Source: Blastococcus capsensis (lineage in GTDB: Bacteria > Actinomycetota > Actinomycetes > Mycobacteriales > Geodermatophilaceae). From it: DNA of 64,000 nt. The position numbers and the translations under genes were made by a program. Where the stretch lies: positions 62,001-126,000 of the forward strand of contig NZ_JASNNW010000010.1 in assembly GCF_030165005.1 (NCBI RefSeq). The letters run 5' to 3'. The notes under the pieces were generated by a model, which made no database searches, was not told the origin of the DNA, and saw nothing but the letters and a program-made list of their open reading frames with translations. Numbering within the stretch: position 1 is the first letter of the stretch; each line of letters begins with the position of its first letter. Positions 43,954 to 52,827 of the stretch are shown here, one piece after another.

Positions 43954-45126
43954 CAGGCCCATCCGCAGGCCCCGCGGCGGCCGGAAATCGGGGATGACGC
44001 CGCGACGCCACAGTTCCGCGACCACCGTCCGCATCGCGTCGTGCTCCAGCGTGACGTGCCCCGCGCGGCGGTCCGGGTTCCGGGGGGAGGCCACCCCGAC
44101 GCCGAGCGGGGCGAGCACCTCGTCCGCGAACCCGATGACGAACTCCGTGAGCGCCACGGACTTCTGCCGGACGGCCGGCATCCCGGCCCGCTGGATGAGC
44201 TCCAGCATGTCCTCGACCGGAACCATGCCCAGGACCGGAGGCGTTCCGCTGAGGAAGCGGCGGATGCCGGTGGCCGGCGCATAGTCCGGCCCCATCGCGA
44301 AGGGCTCGGCGTGGCCCATCCAGCCGGTGATCGGCTGGGTGAGCTCGTCCTGCAGCCGCCGGGCGACGTAGCCGTACGCGGGCGCGCCAGGCCCGCCGTT
44401 CAGGAACTTGTACCCGCAGCCGACGGCGAGATCGACCTCCGCCGTGTCCAGCCCGACCTCCACCACGCCGGCGGAGTGGCACAGGTCCCACAGCACGAGG
44501 GCACCGGCCCGGTGCGCCGCCGCGGTGATCGCCGGCAGGTCGGCGATGTAGGCCGACTTGTAGGCGACGTGGCTGAGGAGCACCAGCGCCGTCCGGTCCG
44601 ACAGCAGCGCCGCCACCTCGGCGAGCTGCACGCCGGTGGCCGGGTCCGGCTCGATCCACCGGACCGTCCGGCCCGTCTCCGCGGCGATCGTGGCGAGGAG
44701 GAAGCGGTCGGTGGGGAAGTTCTCGGTGTCGGCGACGATCTCGCAGCGCTCCGGACGGGCGTCCACCGCGGCCCGGATGAGCTTGTAGAGCAGCACCGTC
44801 GTCGAGTCGCCGACGACGGTCTGACCGGGCGCCGCCCCCAGCACGGCGCTTCCGATGAGGTCGCCGACGGCCGTCGGGAGGTCCATCCACTGCTCGTCCC
44901 AGGCGCGGATGAGCCGCTCGCCCCAGTCGTGGTCGACGAACGCGGAAAGACGATCCCGGGTGATCTGGAGAGGCCGGCCGAGCGAGTTGCCGTCGAGGTA
45001 GGCGACGACGTCCTCGGGCAGGACGAACTCGGCGCGGCAGGCCGCCAGCGGGTCCCGCTCGTCGAGGTCGGCCGCCAGCCGGACGAACTCCGGGGGGAGC
45101 AGCTCCATCGGGTCGGGCGGTGACAT
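43873..45126 (-). CDS. kynU: Kynureninase
   Basis: Predicted 417-aa PLP-dependent enzyme cleaving kynurenine to anthranilate and alanine. Motifs: YLDGNSLGRPL, VVGDSTTVLLYKLIRAAV, CHSAGVVEVGLD and the PLP-lysine region VGCGYKFLNGGPGAPAYGYV, and TGWMGHAEPFAMG in the C-terminal part. GAGGAC lies 4 nt before the ATG. It is divergent from an HGGFW hydrolase that may be the preceding enzyme of the pathway; no tryptophan dioxygenase gene is in the window. Confidence 0.93.
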   Translation of the reverse strand: MSPPDPMELLPPEFVRLAADLDERDPLAACRAEFVLPEDVVAYLDGNSLGRPLQITRDRLSAFVDHDWGERLIRAWDEQWMDLPTAVGDLIGSAVLGAAPGQTVVGDSTTVLLYKLIRAAVDARPERCEIVADTENFPTDRFLLATIAAETGRTVRWIEPDPATGVQLAEVAALLSDRTALVLLSHVAYKSAYIADLPAITAAAHRAGALVLWDLCHSAGVVEVGLDTAEVDLAVGCGYKFLNGGPGAPAYGYVARRLQDELTQPITGWMGHAEPFAMGPDYAPATGIRRFLSGTPPVLGMVPVEDMLELIQRAGMPAVRQKSVALTEFVIGFADEVLAPLGVGVASPRNPDRRAGHVTLEHDAMRTVVAELWRRGVIPDFRPPRGLRMGLSPLSTSFTEVATALAHLAQLLRAAGG

Positions 45127-45234
45127 GGGTGTCCTCGGGTCGGCGGCGCTCAGCGGGGGGCTGAGCTCCCCGGCACGGTAGCGCCGTCCGGCGTTCCCGC
45201 CCGGACCGGCTGGACGCGGCAGGCGGCGCCGTCG

Positions 45235-46002
45235 ATGATCAGGGCCGTGGGCTCGGAGGACCGGTCGGTGCTCACCCGGCCCGCCGCCGCTCCGGACGCG
45301 GTGCTCGGCTACGGCCCCGGCCCGGACCAGGTGGCCGACGTCCGGTTCCCCCCGGCCGCAGCGCCCGATCGGCCGGTGCTGGTGGTCGTGCACGGGGGCT
45401 TCTGGCGGCCGGAGTACGACCGGGCGCACCTGGGGCCGATGGCCGAGGCGCTGGCCGCGGCCGGCTGGCCGACGCTGACGCCGGAGTACCGGCGCATCCC
45501 CGGCCGGCCCGACCTGACCGTGGCGGACGTCCACGCCGCGGTGCGCAGCGTCGCGGCACGGCTCGAGCTGGGCCGGCGGGGCGACCCGCGGGTGCTGCTC
45601 GTCGGGCACTCCGCCGGCGGGCACCTGGCGCTGCAGGCGGCCGCGACCCTGGACGCTCCGCACGTGCCCGCCGGGGTGCTGGCCCTGGCGCCGGTGGCCG
45701 ATCTCCGGCAGGGACAGCGGCTCGGGCTCGGGAACGACGCCGTCCTGGCCTTCCTCGGGCAGGACGCCGCAGGCCGCCCCGACCTGGACCCGGCCCGGCT
45801 GCCGGCCCCGGCGGGCGCGGTGCGGATCGTGCACGGCACCGAGGACGGGATCGTCCCGATCGAGGTGAGCGAGTGCTACCTCAGGCGCCGTCCCGGTGCG
45901 GTCCTCCTGCCCGTCCCGGCCGGGCACTTCGCCGTGATCGACCCGCTCAGCGTCGTCTGGCCCACGGTGCTCGCGACGCTCGAGGAGCTCGACTCGCGCT
46001 GA
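45235..46002 (+). CDS. Alpha/beta hydrolase with HGGFW motif, possible kynurenine formamidase
   Basis: Predicted 255-aa alpha/beta hydrolase. The oxyanion motif HGGFW, nucleophile elbow GHSAGG, Asp in HGTEDGIVP and a C-terminal His in VPAGHFAVID give a complete catalytic triad. HGGxW is characteristic of arylformamidases that hydrolyse N-formylkynurenine, and the gene is divergent from kynureninase, so that role is the best guess. A leaderless start at the GTG 45247 (GATGAT 7 nt upstream) is an alternative. Confidence 0.8.
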   Translation: MIRAVGSEDRSVLTRPAAAPDAVLGYGPGPDQVADVRFPPAAAPDRPVLVVVHGGFWRPEYDRAHLGPMAEALAAAGWPTLTPEYRRIPGRPDLTVADVHAAVRSVAARLELGRRGDPRVLLVGHSAGGHLALQAAATLDAPHVPAGVLALAPVADLRQGQRLGLGNDAVLAFLGQDAAGRPDLDPARLPAPAGAVRIVHGTEDGIVPIEVSECYLRRRPGAVLLPVPAGHFAVIDPLSVVWPTVLATLEELDSR

Positions 46003-46177
46003 CCGTGGGAGCACCCGCGATCGGGACCGCCATGGGGACGTCTGCACCATGTGCCGCCCCGGGGGACGCGGACAGCATCGACGGCGCCCGATCGACGCCG
46101 ACCCGAGGACGCCGCCGGCAGGCCATGCTGCGGTCCCGGGCCGCCGGGGGAGGGGCTCACCCCGAGCGGTAGCCGCA

Positions 46178-47050
46178 TCAGAACGCGGCATCCAGCCGGG
46201 CGAGCAGCGTGGCGCCGTCCCAGGTCGGCGGCGGCATGATCCGGCGGATGGTCAACAGTGGAAACGCCGGATCCTGCGGGTCGGCAAGCTGGAAGGCCGC
46301 CCGGTAGCCCGCCGCCTCGACCCGGGGCAGCGCCTCGGGTGACCAGACGCCGTGCGGATAGGCCAGCAGGTCCACGGGGTGGCCGAGGATCCCGGCCAGC
46401 TCGGCGCGCGGCCGGTCCAGCTGGGTCGCCCACTGGTCGCCGGTGAGCCGATCGACCCGCTGGTGGTCCCAGCTGTGCGCACCGATGGTCATGCCGGCCC
46501 GGTCGAGATCGCGCAGCTGGTCCGCGCTCAGCCAGTCCGGCTTGCCCAGGACGACGGTCATCGGGAAGAACGCCGCCGGGAAGCCCAACTCGGTCAGCAC
46601 CGGGAGGGCGACGGAATGGTGGGTCGCCGAGCCGTCGTCGAAGGTCAGCAGCACCGGCCGGTCGGGGAGGGGCGCGCCGAACTGCAGGTGGTCCAGCAGT
46701 TGGGCCGTGCCGATAGGTGTCCGGCCGCCGTCGCGCAGCGCCTGCAGCTGTGCGCGGAAGACCGACGGCGGGGTGATGATGGTGCGGGCGTACGCGCTGT
46801 CGCCGGCACGGAACTCGCGCAGCTGGTGGAAGCACAGCACCGGCACGGTGGAGCGGGCCAGCAGCTCCTCCGCCGTCGCGGGCGGAGGCGGGGCGCTGCT
46901 GGCCGGCGGCGTGCTGGGAGCGGCCGGTGATGACTGCGCCGGCGAGCGGGGGGCGCGGGCCGTCGGCGCGGTCGACCGGTCGGTGGTCGGTGCCGAGCAG
47001 GCGCCGAGCAGCACCGTCCCGGCTGCGGCGAGGAACGTCCGTCTGCGCAT
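46178..47050 (-). CDS. Polysaccharide deacetylase lipoprotein
   Basis: Predicted 290-aa exported deacetylase of carbohydrate esterase family 4. A Tat-like/lipoprotein signal (MRRRTFLAAAGTVLLGACS, Cys about 18) is followed by a Ser/Pro-rich linker and the NodB domain: the TFDDG motif in VLLTFDDGSATHH, the metal-binding HSWDH and DLLAYPHG. It probably removes acetyl groups from cell-wall glycans outside the membrane. The twin arginine (MRRRTF) suggests Tat export, as inference. Confidence 0.92.
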   Translation of the reverse strand: MRRRTFLAAAGTVLLGACSAPTTDRSTAPTARAPRSPAQSSPAAPSTPPASSAPPPPATAEELLARSTVPVLCFHQLREFRAGDSAYARTIITPPSVFRAQLQALRDGGRTPIGTAQLLDHLQFGAPLPDRPVLLTFDDGSATHHSVALPVLTELGFPAAFFPMTVVLGKPDWLSADQLRDLDRAGMTIGAHSWDHQRVDRLTGDQWATQLDRPRAELAGILGHPVDLLAYPHGVWSPEALPRVEAAGYRAAFQLADPQDPAFPLLTIRRIMPPPTWDGATLLARLDAAF

Positions 47051-47208
47051 GCCCGCAACCCTCACGGGTGGCCGACGAAGGGGCAAGACCCGCCGACCCC
47101 GGCCGCGCGGACCGGCCCGGAACCCGCCGTTCGGTGGGGAGCCGGCGCGTCCTACCGTTCTGCTGGCGTGCCCGGGGTGGGCAGGGGAGACGAGGGGGCG
47201 GCCGGGGG

Positions 47209-48033
47209 ATGGTGGATGCCTTCCCCTCCGATCTGCTGCCCGCCGACCTGAGCGGCGGCGTCCTCCTGCTCCTGCTGCTCGCCGCGCTCGCCGCCGGGTG
47301 GATCGACGCCGTCGTCGGGGGCGGCGGTCTCCTCCAGCTGCCCGCGCTGCTCCTGGTTCCCGGGATCGGCCCGGTGCAGGCACTGGCGACGAACAAGCTC
47401 GCCTCGATCTTCGGCACCGCCACGAGCGCCACCACCTTCTACCGCCGCGTCCACCCCGATCTGCGCACCGCACTCCCGATGGCCGGGATAGCCCTGGTGG
47501 GCAGTTTCGCCGGCGCGTCGGTCGCCGCCGCGCTGCCGGCCAGCGTGTTCAAACCGGTCATCGTCGTCGCGCTCGTCGGCATCGCCGCGTTCACCGTGCT
47601 GCGTCCCTCGCTGGGAGAGGTGACCGCGCTGCGGCACAGCGGCCGTCGGCATCACGGCATCGCGGCAGCGGTCGGGGCCGCCATCGGGTTCTACGACGGC
47701 ATCCTCGGCCCGGGCACCGGGTCGTTCCTGGTGTTCGCCATGGTCTCGCTGCTGGGCTACGACTTCCTGAACGCCAGTGCCAAGGCGAAGATCGTCAACG
47801 TCGCCACCAACGTGGGGGCGCTGCTGTTCTTCGTCCCCCATGGTGCGGTTTTCTGGGGGCTCGGGATCCTCATGGGCCTGGCCAACATGCTCGGCGGGTA
47901 CCTCGGCGCCCGGGCGGCGACCGCGCGAGGGACCCGCTTCATCCGGGTCGTCTTCCTCGTCGTCGTCACCGCGCTGATCTGCCGGCTCGGCTGGGACGTG
48001 TGGACGGAGAACCTCCGCCCGCTCCTGGCCTGA
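47209..48033 (+). CDS. TauE/SafE-family membrane exporter
   Basis: Predicted 274-aa permease with about 7-8 membrane helices and the two-fold DUF81 pattern: GWIDAVVGGGGLLQLPALLL in the first half and GFYDGILGPGTGSFLVFAMV in the second. The family exports sulfite, sulfoacetate or related anions. Substrate not deducible from neighbours. Confidence 0.92.
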   Translation: MVDAFPSDLLPADLSGGVLLLLLLAALAAGWIDAVVGGGGLLQLPALLLVPGIGPVQALATNKLASIFGTATSATTFYRRVHPDLRTALPMAGIALVGSFAGASVAAALPASVFKPVIVVALVGIAAFTVLRPSLGEVTALRHSGRRHHGIAAAVGAAIGFYDGILGPGTGSFLVFAMVSLLGYDFLNASAKAKIVNVATNVGALLFFVPHGAVFWGLGILMGLANMLGGYLGARAATARGTRFIRVVFLVVVTALICRLGWDVWTENLRPLLA

Positions 48034-48122
48034 CAGCGGTCGGGCATGCTTGGCGTGCCCTCGGGCGCTGGGCGGGCAGACGCCCACCGTCGACGGCGGT
48101 GCTGATCAGCAGGGGAGAACGG

Positions 48123-49331
48123 GTGAACGACTTGAAGGCACTCTTGGTCGAAGGGATCCATCCCGTCGCCGTCGACGTGCTGGCCTCGTCCGGTATCGAG
48201 GTCGACCGGGAGAGCCGGGCCCTGAGTGGCGAGGAGCTGGTCTCCCGGCTGGCAGGGGTGCAGGTGCTCGGGCTGCGCTCGGGCACGCACGTGACCGCCG
48301 AGGTGCTCGCGCAGGCGCCGGACCTCCGGGTCATCGGCGCCTTCTGCATCGGCACCAACCAGATCGACCTGCAGGCCGCCACGGAGCGCGGCATCGCGGT
48401 GTTCAACGCGCCGTTCTCCAACACCCGCAGCGTCGTGGAGCTCGCCATCGCCGAGATCATCGCGCTGACCCGGCGGCTCACCGTCCAGGACGACGCGATG
48501 CACGCGGGGCAGTGGCGGAAGTCGGCGAAGGGCAGCCACGAGCTGCGCGGCCGGCGGCTGGGCATCGTCGGGTACGGCAAGATCGGCAGCCAGCTGTCCG
48601 TGCTGGCGGAGGCGCTGGGCATGCACGTGCGCTTCTTCGACACCGCCGACCGGCTCGCCCTCGGCAACGCCCGCCGGTGCGCCACCCTCGAGGAGCTGCT
48701 GGGCGACTCCGACGTCGTCTCGCTGCACGTCGACGGCCGACCGGGCAACAGCGGGATGTTCGGTGACGCCCAGTTCGGGCTGATGCCCCGGGGCGCGGTC
48801 TTCCTCAACCTGTCCCGAGGCTTCCTCGTCGACCACTCGGCCCTGCGCGAGCGGATCGTCAGCGGCCACCTGGCCGGCGCCGCGGTCGACGTCTTCCCCA
48901 ACGAGCCGGCCGGGCCGGGGGACCCCTTCGAGTCGGGGCTGCGGGGGCTGCCCAACGTCATCCTGACGCCCCACGTCGGAGGCTCCACGGAGGAGGCGCA
49001 GCAGGACATCGGCGACTTCGTCGCAGGCAAGCTGCTGGGGTACCTGCGCGCCGGGGCCACGGGGTTGTCGGTGAACCTCCCCGAGGTGCAGCTGCCGCGA
49101 CTGGACGGCGCCACCCGGCTGCTTCTCCTGCACCGGAACCAGCCCGGGGCCCTGGCCCACCTCGCCGGGGTGCTCGCCGACGGGGGGCTGAACGTCGAGC
49201 AGCAGCTGCTGACCACGTCGGGGACGGTCGGGTACGCGGTGACCGATGTCCGGGGCACGGTCGGGGACGGCGTGGTGGACCAGCTGCGCGGGCTGCCGGA
49301 GACCATCCGGCTGGACGTCCTGACCGGCTGA
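48123..49331 (+). CDS. serA: D-3-phosphoglycerate dehydrogenase
   Basis: Predicted 402-aa first enzyme of serine biosynthesis. Substrate/NAD domain motifs: LGLRSGTHVTAEVL, IGAFCIGTNQIDL, LGIVGYGKIGSQLSVLAEAL, NLSRGFLVD and the catalytic His region LTPHVGGSTEEAQQ. A C-terminal ACT domain (LLHRNQPGALAHLAGVLAD) is where serine inhibits E. coli-type enzymes. Length and layout match the short E. coli type rather than the long mycobacterial type. GGGGAG lies about 5 nt before the GTG. Confidence 0.93.
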   Translation: MNDLKALLVEGIHPVAVDVLASSGIEVDRESRALSGEELVSRLAGVQVLGLRSGTHVTAEVLAQAPDLRVIGAFCIGTNQIDLQAATERGIAVFNAPFSNTRSVVELAIAEIIALTRRLTVQDDAMHAGQWRKSAKGSHELRGRRLGIVGYGKIGSQLSVLAEALGMHVRFFDTADRLALGNARRCATLEELLGDSDVVSLHVDGRPGNSGMFGDAQFGLMPRGAVFLNLSRGFLVDHSALRERIVSGHLAGAAVDVFPNEPAGPGDPFESGLRGLPNVILTPHVGGSTEEAQQDIGDFVAGKLLGYLRAGATGLSVNLPEVQLPRLDGATRLLLLHRNQPGALAHLAGVLADGGLNVEQQLLTTSGTVGYAVTDVRGTVGDGVVDQLRGLPETIRLDVLTG

Positions 49332-49341
49332 GCGCGCGGAG

Positions 49342-49851
49342 TCAGACCAGGATGCGGCAGCCGTGCAGGCGGTCCGCGGCCTCGGCGGCGAGCAGGATCC
49401 GGCGGGCCGGGCGGTAGCGGCCCTCCCGCAGCGTGCGGGCCTTGTCCGGGTCGTGCCCGGCCAGCGCGGCGCTGGCGGCGAGGTCGTGGCTGTTGACGAC
49501 GAGCTTCACCAGGCGGCCGAGCGGATGGGTGGCCGCGCGCCGGATCAGGCCGGACATGTACGGCTCGCCGGGGCGCCGGGTGACCGCGTCGACGGCCTCG
49601 ACGACGACCTCCGGCACCCCCAGGAGGCGCAGCCGGTCGAGGTCGTAGCGGCGGACCGGGTCCGGGTGGTCGCGGGTGCTCTCGACGATGTCGCGGAGCA
49701 GGCCGGCCATCTCCGCGTCCCGTCCGTACGGCCTGAGCAGCTCGGCGACGGGGCGCAGGTGGGCGAGGTAGTGGTCGCGGCCGTGCTCGTCGAGCTGCCC
49801 GTCGTGGGCATCCAACGCCAGCAGGTGCGCGTCGGGAACGGTGAAACCCAC
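49342..49851 (-). CDS. Degenerate HD-domain (RelA/SpoT hydrolase-like) protein
   Basis: Predicted 169-aa protein with the layout of the small HD-hydrolase domain of RelA/SpoT-type enzymes: DHYLAHLRPVAELLRPYG, AGLLRDIVESTRDHPDP, then LGVPEVVVEAVDAVTRRPGE and LVKLVVNSHDLA. The catalytic HD pair is replaced by Arg53-Asp54 (normally LLHD) and the usual VKLAD metal-ligand segment is VKLVVN, so it is probably inactive or altered. TAGCCT lies 7 nt before the GTG start (leaderless). Confidence 0.65.
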   Translation of the reverse strand: MGFTVPDAHLLALDAHDGQLDEHGRDHYLAHLRPVAELLRPYGRDAEMAGLLRDIVESTRDHPDPVRRYDLDRLRLLGVPEVVVEAVDAVTRRPGEPYMSGLIRRAATHPLGRLVKLVVNSHDLAASAALAGHDPDKARTLREGRYRPARRILLAAEAADRLHGCRILV

Positions 49852-49858
49852 GGCTCCG

Positions 49859-49864
49859 AGGCTA
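49859..49864 (-). promoter_or_regulatory. Probable -10 hexamer of the leaderless HD-like gene
   Basis: Minus-strand TAGCCT, 7 nt before the GTG start; no Shine-Dalgarno sequence. Confidence 0.45.
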
Positions 49865-49915
49865 GGCCAAGGCCAGGCCCTCCACGGGGAGCCCGGCCGG
49901 GCCGGACCGGGCGGC

Positions 49916-50887
49916 TCAGGCCATGTCGAGGGCGATCTTGTACTGGCCGGCCCGCGGCTGGATCGCCGCGGCGAAGGCCCGCTGCACGTCGCCGGCCCGG
50001 TGGACGTCGGTCACGTAGACCTCCCGGAGAGCGGGGTGCGCGGCGAGGTAGCTCCCGGCGTCCCGCAGCACCCGGCGCCGCTCCAGCGTGACCCCGGCGC
50101 GCAGCGTGAGGTTCTTCCGCAGGAACGTCAACATGTCCACCGGGTAGACCGGGTCGTCGGGGATCCCGAAGTAGAGGATCTCCCCGCCGAAGGCGACGCT
50201 GTCGACGCAGTCCTTGAGCGTGGTCACCTGGTGACCCACCGCCTCGACGACCAGGCTGGGACGGTCGGTCTCGCCGAGGGTCGCCGACCACAGGTTGGCG
50301 CTGGCCGTGACGGTCTCGTCCACGCCGAACACGTCGGCGTGCCGGCTGCGGTCGATCCGGTCGATCCCGATGACGTGGCCGGCCCCGCGCTGCTTGAGCA
50401 CGTGGCTGAACAGCAGCCCGATCGGGCCCTGGCCGATGACGGCCACGGTCCGGCCGCGCACGTCGCCGAGCTGCTCCACCGCGTAGAGCACGCAGGCCAG
50501 CGGCTGCAGCATGACCGCGGTGGTGGGCGCCAGCGTCGTGTCGTAGCCGGTCAGCCCTTCGCCGTCGCTGACCACGAGCTCGGCGATCCCGTCGAATGCG
50601 GAGGCCCAGCCGACGACCAGGTCGCCGGGGGAGTGCGCCGGGTGCCTGCTCGCCACCACCTCGCCGACGAGCTCGTGCAGGGGGAAGCCGGGGGCGGGCG
50701 CCGCCCACGTGCCCCGGTTGGCGGCGTGCAGGAACGGTGCGCCCTTGAAGAAGGGCAGATCGCTGCCGCAGATGCCGCCGGCTCTCGCGGCGAGGAGCAC
50801 CTGCCCCTCGACGAGCTGCTCGGGGCGGGGGGCCTCGATCTCGACCTCCCGGAAGGTGAGCGGTCCGTCCAGCACCTGGGCCCACAT
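49916..50887 (-). CDS. Medium-chain (zinc) alcohol dehydrogenase family protein
   Basis: Predicted 323-aa MDR-family dehydrogenase. The catalytic-zinc Cys is in GGICGSDLPFF and the second ligand region reads FPLHELVGEVV (LHE instead of the common GHE). The Rossmann motif VAVIGQGPIGLLFSHVLKQ is intact. The structural-zinc four-Cys lobe is absent, and the total is about 20-30 residues shorter than classical enzymes. Substrate unknown. GGGAG lies about 9 nt before the ATG. Confidence 0.85.
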   Translation of the reverse strand: MWAQVLDGPLTFREVEIEAPRPEQLVEGQVLLAARAGGICGSDLPFFKGAPFLHAANRGTWAAPAPGFPLHELVGEVVASRHPAHSPGDLVVGWASAFDGIAELVVSDGEGLTGYDTTLAPTTAVMLQPLACVLYAVEQLGDVRGRTVAVIGQGPIGLLFSHVLKQRGAGHVIGIDRIDRSRHADVFGVDETVTASANLWSATLGETDRPSLVVEAVGHQVTTLKDCVDSVAFGGEILYFGIPDDPVYPVDMLTFLRKNLTLRAGVTLERRRVLRDAGSYLAAHPALREVYVTDVHRAGDVQRAFAAAIQPRAGQYKIALDMA

Positions 50888-51003
50888 GTCAGTCGTCTCC
50901 CGTTCCGTTCAGCTGCTTTCCGCAGAGTGTCTCCCGGCGGCCGGCATCCGCGCGGGCGGGCGCCATGGGTGCGCTCGCGGGCACCCGCTGCCAGAGTGAG
51001 GCG

Positions 51004-51612
51004 ATGAGCCAGACACCGATCAGCCGCTTCCCGATCCGGCCACCGGGCGAGCTGCCGGCCGACCTCGCCGAGCGCTACGCGGAGGTGGCCGACCGGTCGG
51101 GCTTCCTGCCCAACATCTTCGCGGCGCTGGCGTGGCGGCCGGACGAGGCGCGGGCGTTCTTCGCGATGCACGACGCCCTGATGGAGAAGGAGACGCCGGG
51201 GCTGTCGAAGGCCGACCGCGAGCTGATCGTGGTCGCGACCAGCGCCGGCAACGACTGCCTGTACTGCGTCGTCGCGCACGGTGCGGTGGCGCGCATCCGC
51301 GCCCGCGATCCCTACATCGCCGACCAGGTCGCCGTCGACTGGCGCAAGGCGCCGCTGTCGCCGCGGATGCACGCCGTGCTCACCGTGGCGACCCGCCTGG
51401 CCGCCGATCCGGCCGGCGTCACCGCCGAGGACCTGACCGGCCTGGCCGGGCACGGGCTCACCGAGGACGACGTCTGGGACGTCGGCATGATCACGTCGTT
51501 CTTCGCGCTCTCCAACCGACTGGCGCACTTCGCCGCGCTCGCGCCCAACCCCGAGTTCTTCCTCATGGGGCGGCTGCCACGGGGCACCGAGGGCGCCGCC
51601 GGGCGGCCATGA
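51004..51612 (+). CDS. AhpD-like peroxidase-related protein (carboxymuconolactone decarboxylase family)
   Basis: Predicted 202-aa all-helical protein. The redox motif DCLYCVVAHGAVAR is the CxxCxxxH signature of AhpD-like alkylhydroperoxidases; the segment FLPNIFAALAWRPDEARAFF is typical of the uncharacterized peroxidase-related subgroup. It probably works in thiol-based peroxide handling. The ATG at 51004 gives the usual N-terminus (SRFPI). Confidence 0.9.
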   Translation: MSQTPISRFPIRPPGELPADLAERYAEVADRSGFLPNIFAALAWRPDEARAFFAMHDALMEKETPGLSKADRELIVVATSAGNDCLYCVVAHGAVARIRARDPYIADQVAVDWRKAPLSPRMHAVLTVATRLAADPAGVTAEDLTGLAGHGLTEDDVWDVGMITSFFALSNRLAHFAALAPNPEFFLMGRLPRGTEGAAGRP

Positions 51613-51804
51613 CGGATCCCACACCGGTCCCCAGGTCGCCGCACTGCGTCCCGGTGCCGGGTCGCCCGTGCCGGCGCCGGCCGCGGTACGAAGGGCCTGG
51701 GCGCCGGTAGGGCAGTCCTTTCCCAGGACGGGCATCGACCTCCGACGGCCGGGGTAGCCGAGCTGACGCGGTACTCCAGCAGACGTCCAGGAAAGGGATC
51801 AGCG

Positions 51805-52626
51805 ATGACCACGAAGGCCGAGAAGTCGATCCAGGTCGACGTACCGGTGTCCACGGCCTACAACCAGTGGACCCAGTTCGAGGACTTCCCCCACTTCATG
51901 GGCGGGGTCGAGGAAGTCCACCAGCACAGTGACCGGAGCCTGCACTGGGTCGCCGAGATCGCCGGCATCCGTCGCGAGTGGGAAGCCACGATCATCGAAC
52001 AGGTGCCCGACCAGAAGATCGCCTGGGCGGCGAAGGAGGGCGCCACCAACGCCGGCGCCGTGCGGTTCGAGCCGGTCGGCCTGGGGTCCACCGTGGTGCA
52101 CCTCTCCCTGGAGTACGAGCCGGAAGGTCTCGTCGAGAAGGTCGGCGACAAGCTGGGGGTCGTGGAACGGCAGGTCGAATCCGACCTCCAGCGGTTCAAG
52201 GCGCTCGTGGAGAGCGAGGGCTACGCCTCCGGCGGATGGCGCGGCACGATCAGCCCGGGCCAGGACGTCGGCACCCCCGGGGCCAACGCCGCCTTCGCCT
52301 CCCGGGGCGACAGCGGCAAGGCCGGGGTCTCCGGCAAGGCCGTCGCCGCGGGGGCGGCCGCCGTGGCCGGTGTGGCGGCCGCTGCGGCCGGTGCAGCCGC
52401 TGCCGCCTCCTCCAAGAGCGGCCAGGGGGAGACCCAGGAGCGCACCGTGCAGCCTCAGGAGACGGTCGCGGTGGTTCCGCAGCCGTCGGCGGGCGTGGCG
52501 CGGGACGAGGTCGTGGTCGACGAGTCGGACCCGGCCGGCTACACCACGCGGACCTCCACGGAAGGCGTCGAGCGAGGGACCGGCGACCCCGGCGACGACC
52601 CCATGATCGGCGGCGGGAGCCGCTGA
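51805..52626 (+). CDS. SRPBCC-family protein with long Ala-rich tail
   Basis: Predicted 273-aa protein. Residues 1-145 form a START/SRPBCC cyclase-dehydrase-like domain (VDVPVSTAYNQWTQFEDFPH, WVAEIAGIRREWEATI, VHLSLEYEPEGLVEKVGDKL) as in the Streptomyces SRPBCC proteins often linked to stress. After it comes a Gly/Ala-rich stretch (about 165-210) and an acidic disordered tail. Ligand unknown. AAAGGG lies 8-9 nt before the ATG. Confidence 0.83.
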   Translation: MTTKAEKSIQVDVPVSTAYNQWTQFEDFPHFMGGVEEVHQHSDRSLHWVAEIAGIRREWEATIIEQVPDQKIAWAAKEGATNAGAVRFEPVGLGSTVVHLSLEYEPEGLVEKVGDKLGVVERQVESDLQRFKALVESEGYASGGWRGTISPGQDVGTPGANAAFASRGDSGKAGVSGKAVAAGAAAVAGVAAAAAGAAAAASSKSGQGETQERTVQPQETVAVVPQPSAGVARDEVVVDESDPAGYTTRTSTEGVERGTGDPGDDPMIGGGSR

Positions 52627-52815
52627 GCCACCTGGTCGGTGGGGGGCCGGAGTGCCCTCCACCGACCGCGGGATCGTCTGCCCCACCGGCCGGCCCGCGG
52701 GCCGCGGCTGCCCCGCCCGGTCGTGAGCTCGCTGTCCCGCCGGCGGCAGGATGGCCAAGGCCGGCGCCCGGGGTCGGCGGGGGACGGGGCCGGCGTCATC
52801 CACCGGCGGCGGACG

Positions 52816-52821
52816 TAGGGT
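52816..52821 (+). promoter_or_regulatory. Probable -10 hexamer of the leaderless aldolase gene
   Basis: TAGGGT lies exactly 6 nt before the ATG of the HpcH/HpaI aldolase gene. Confidence 0.5.
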
Positions 52822-52827
52822 CCGGGG

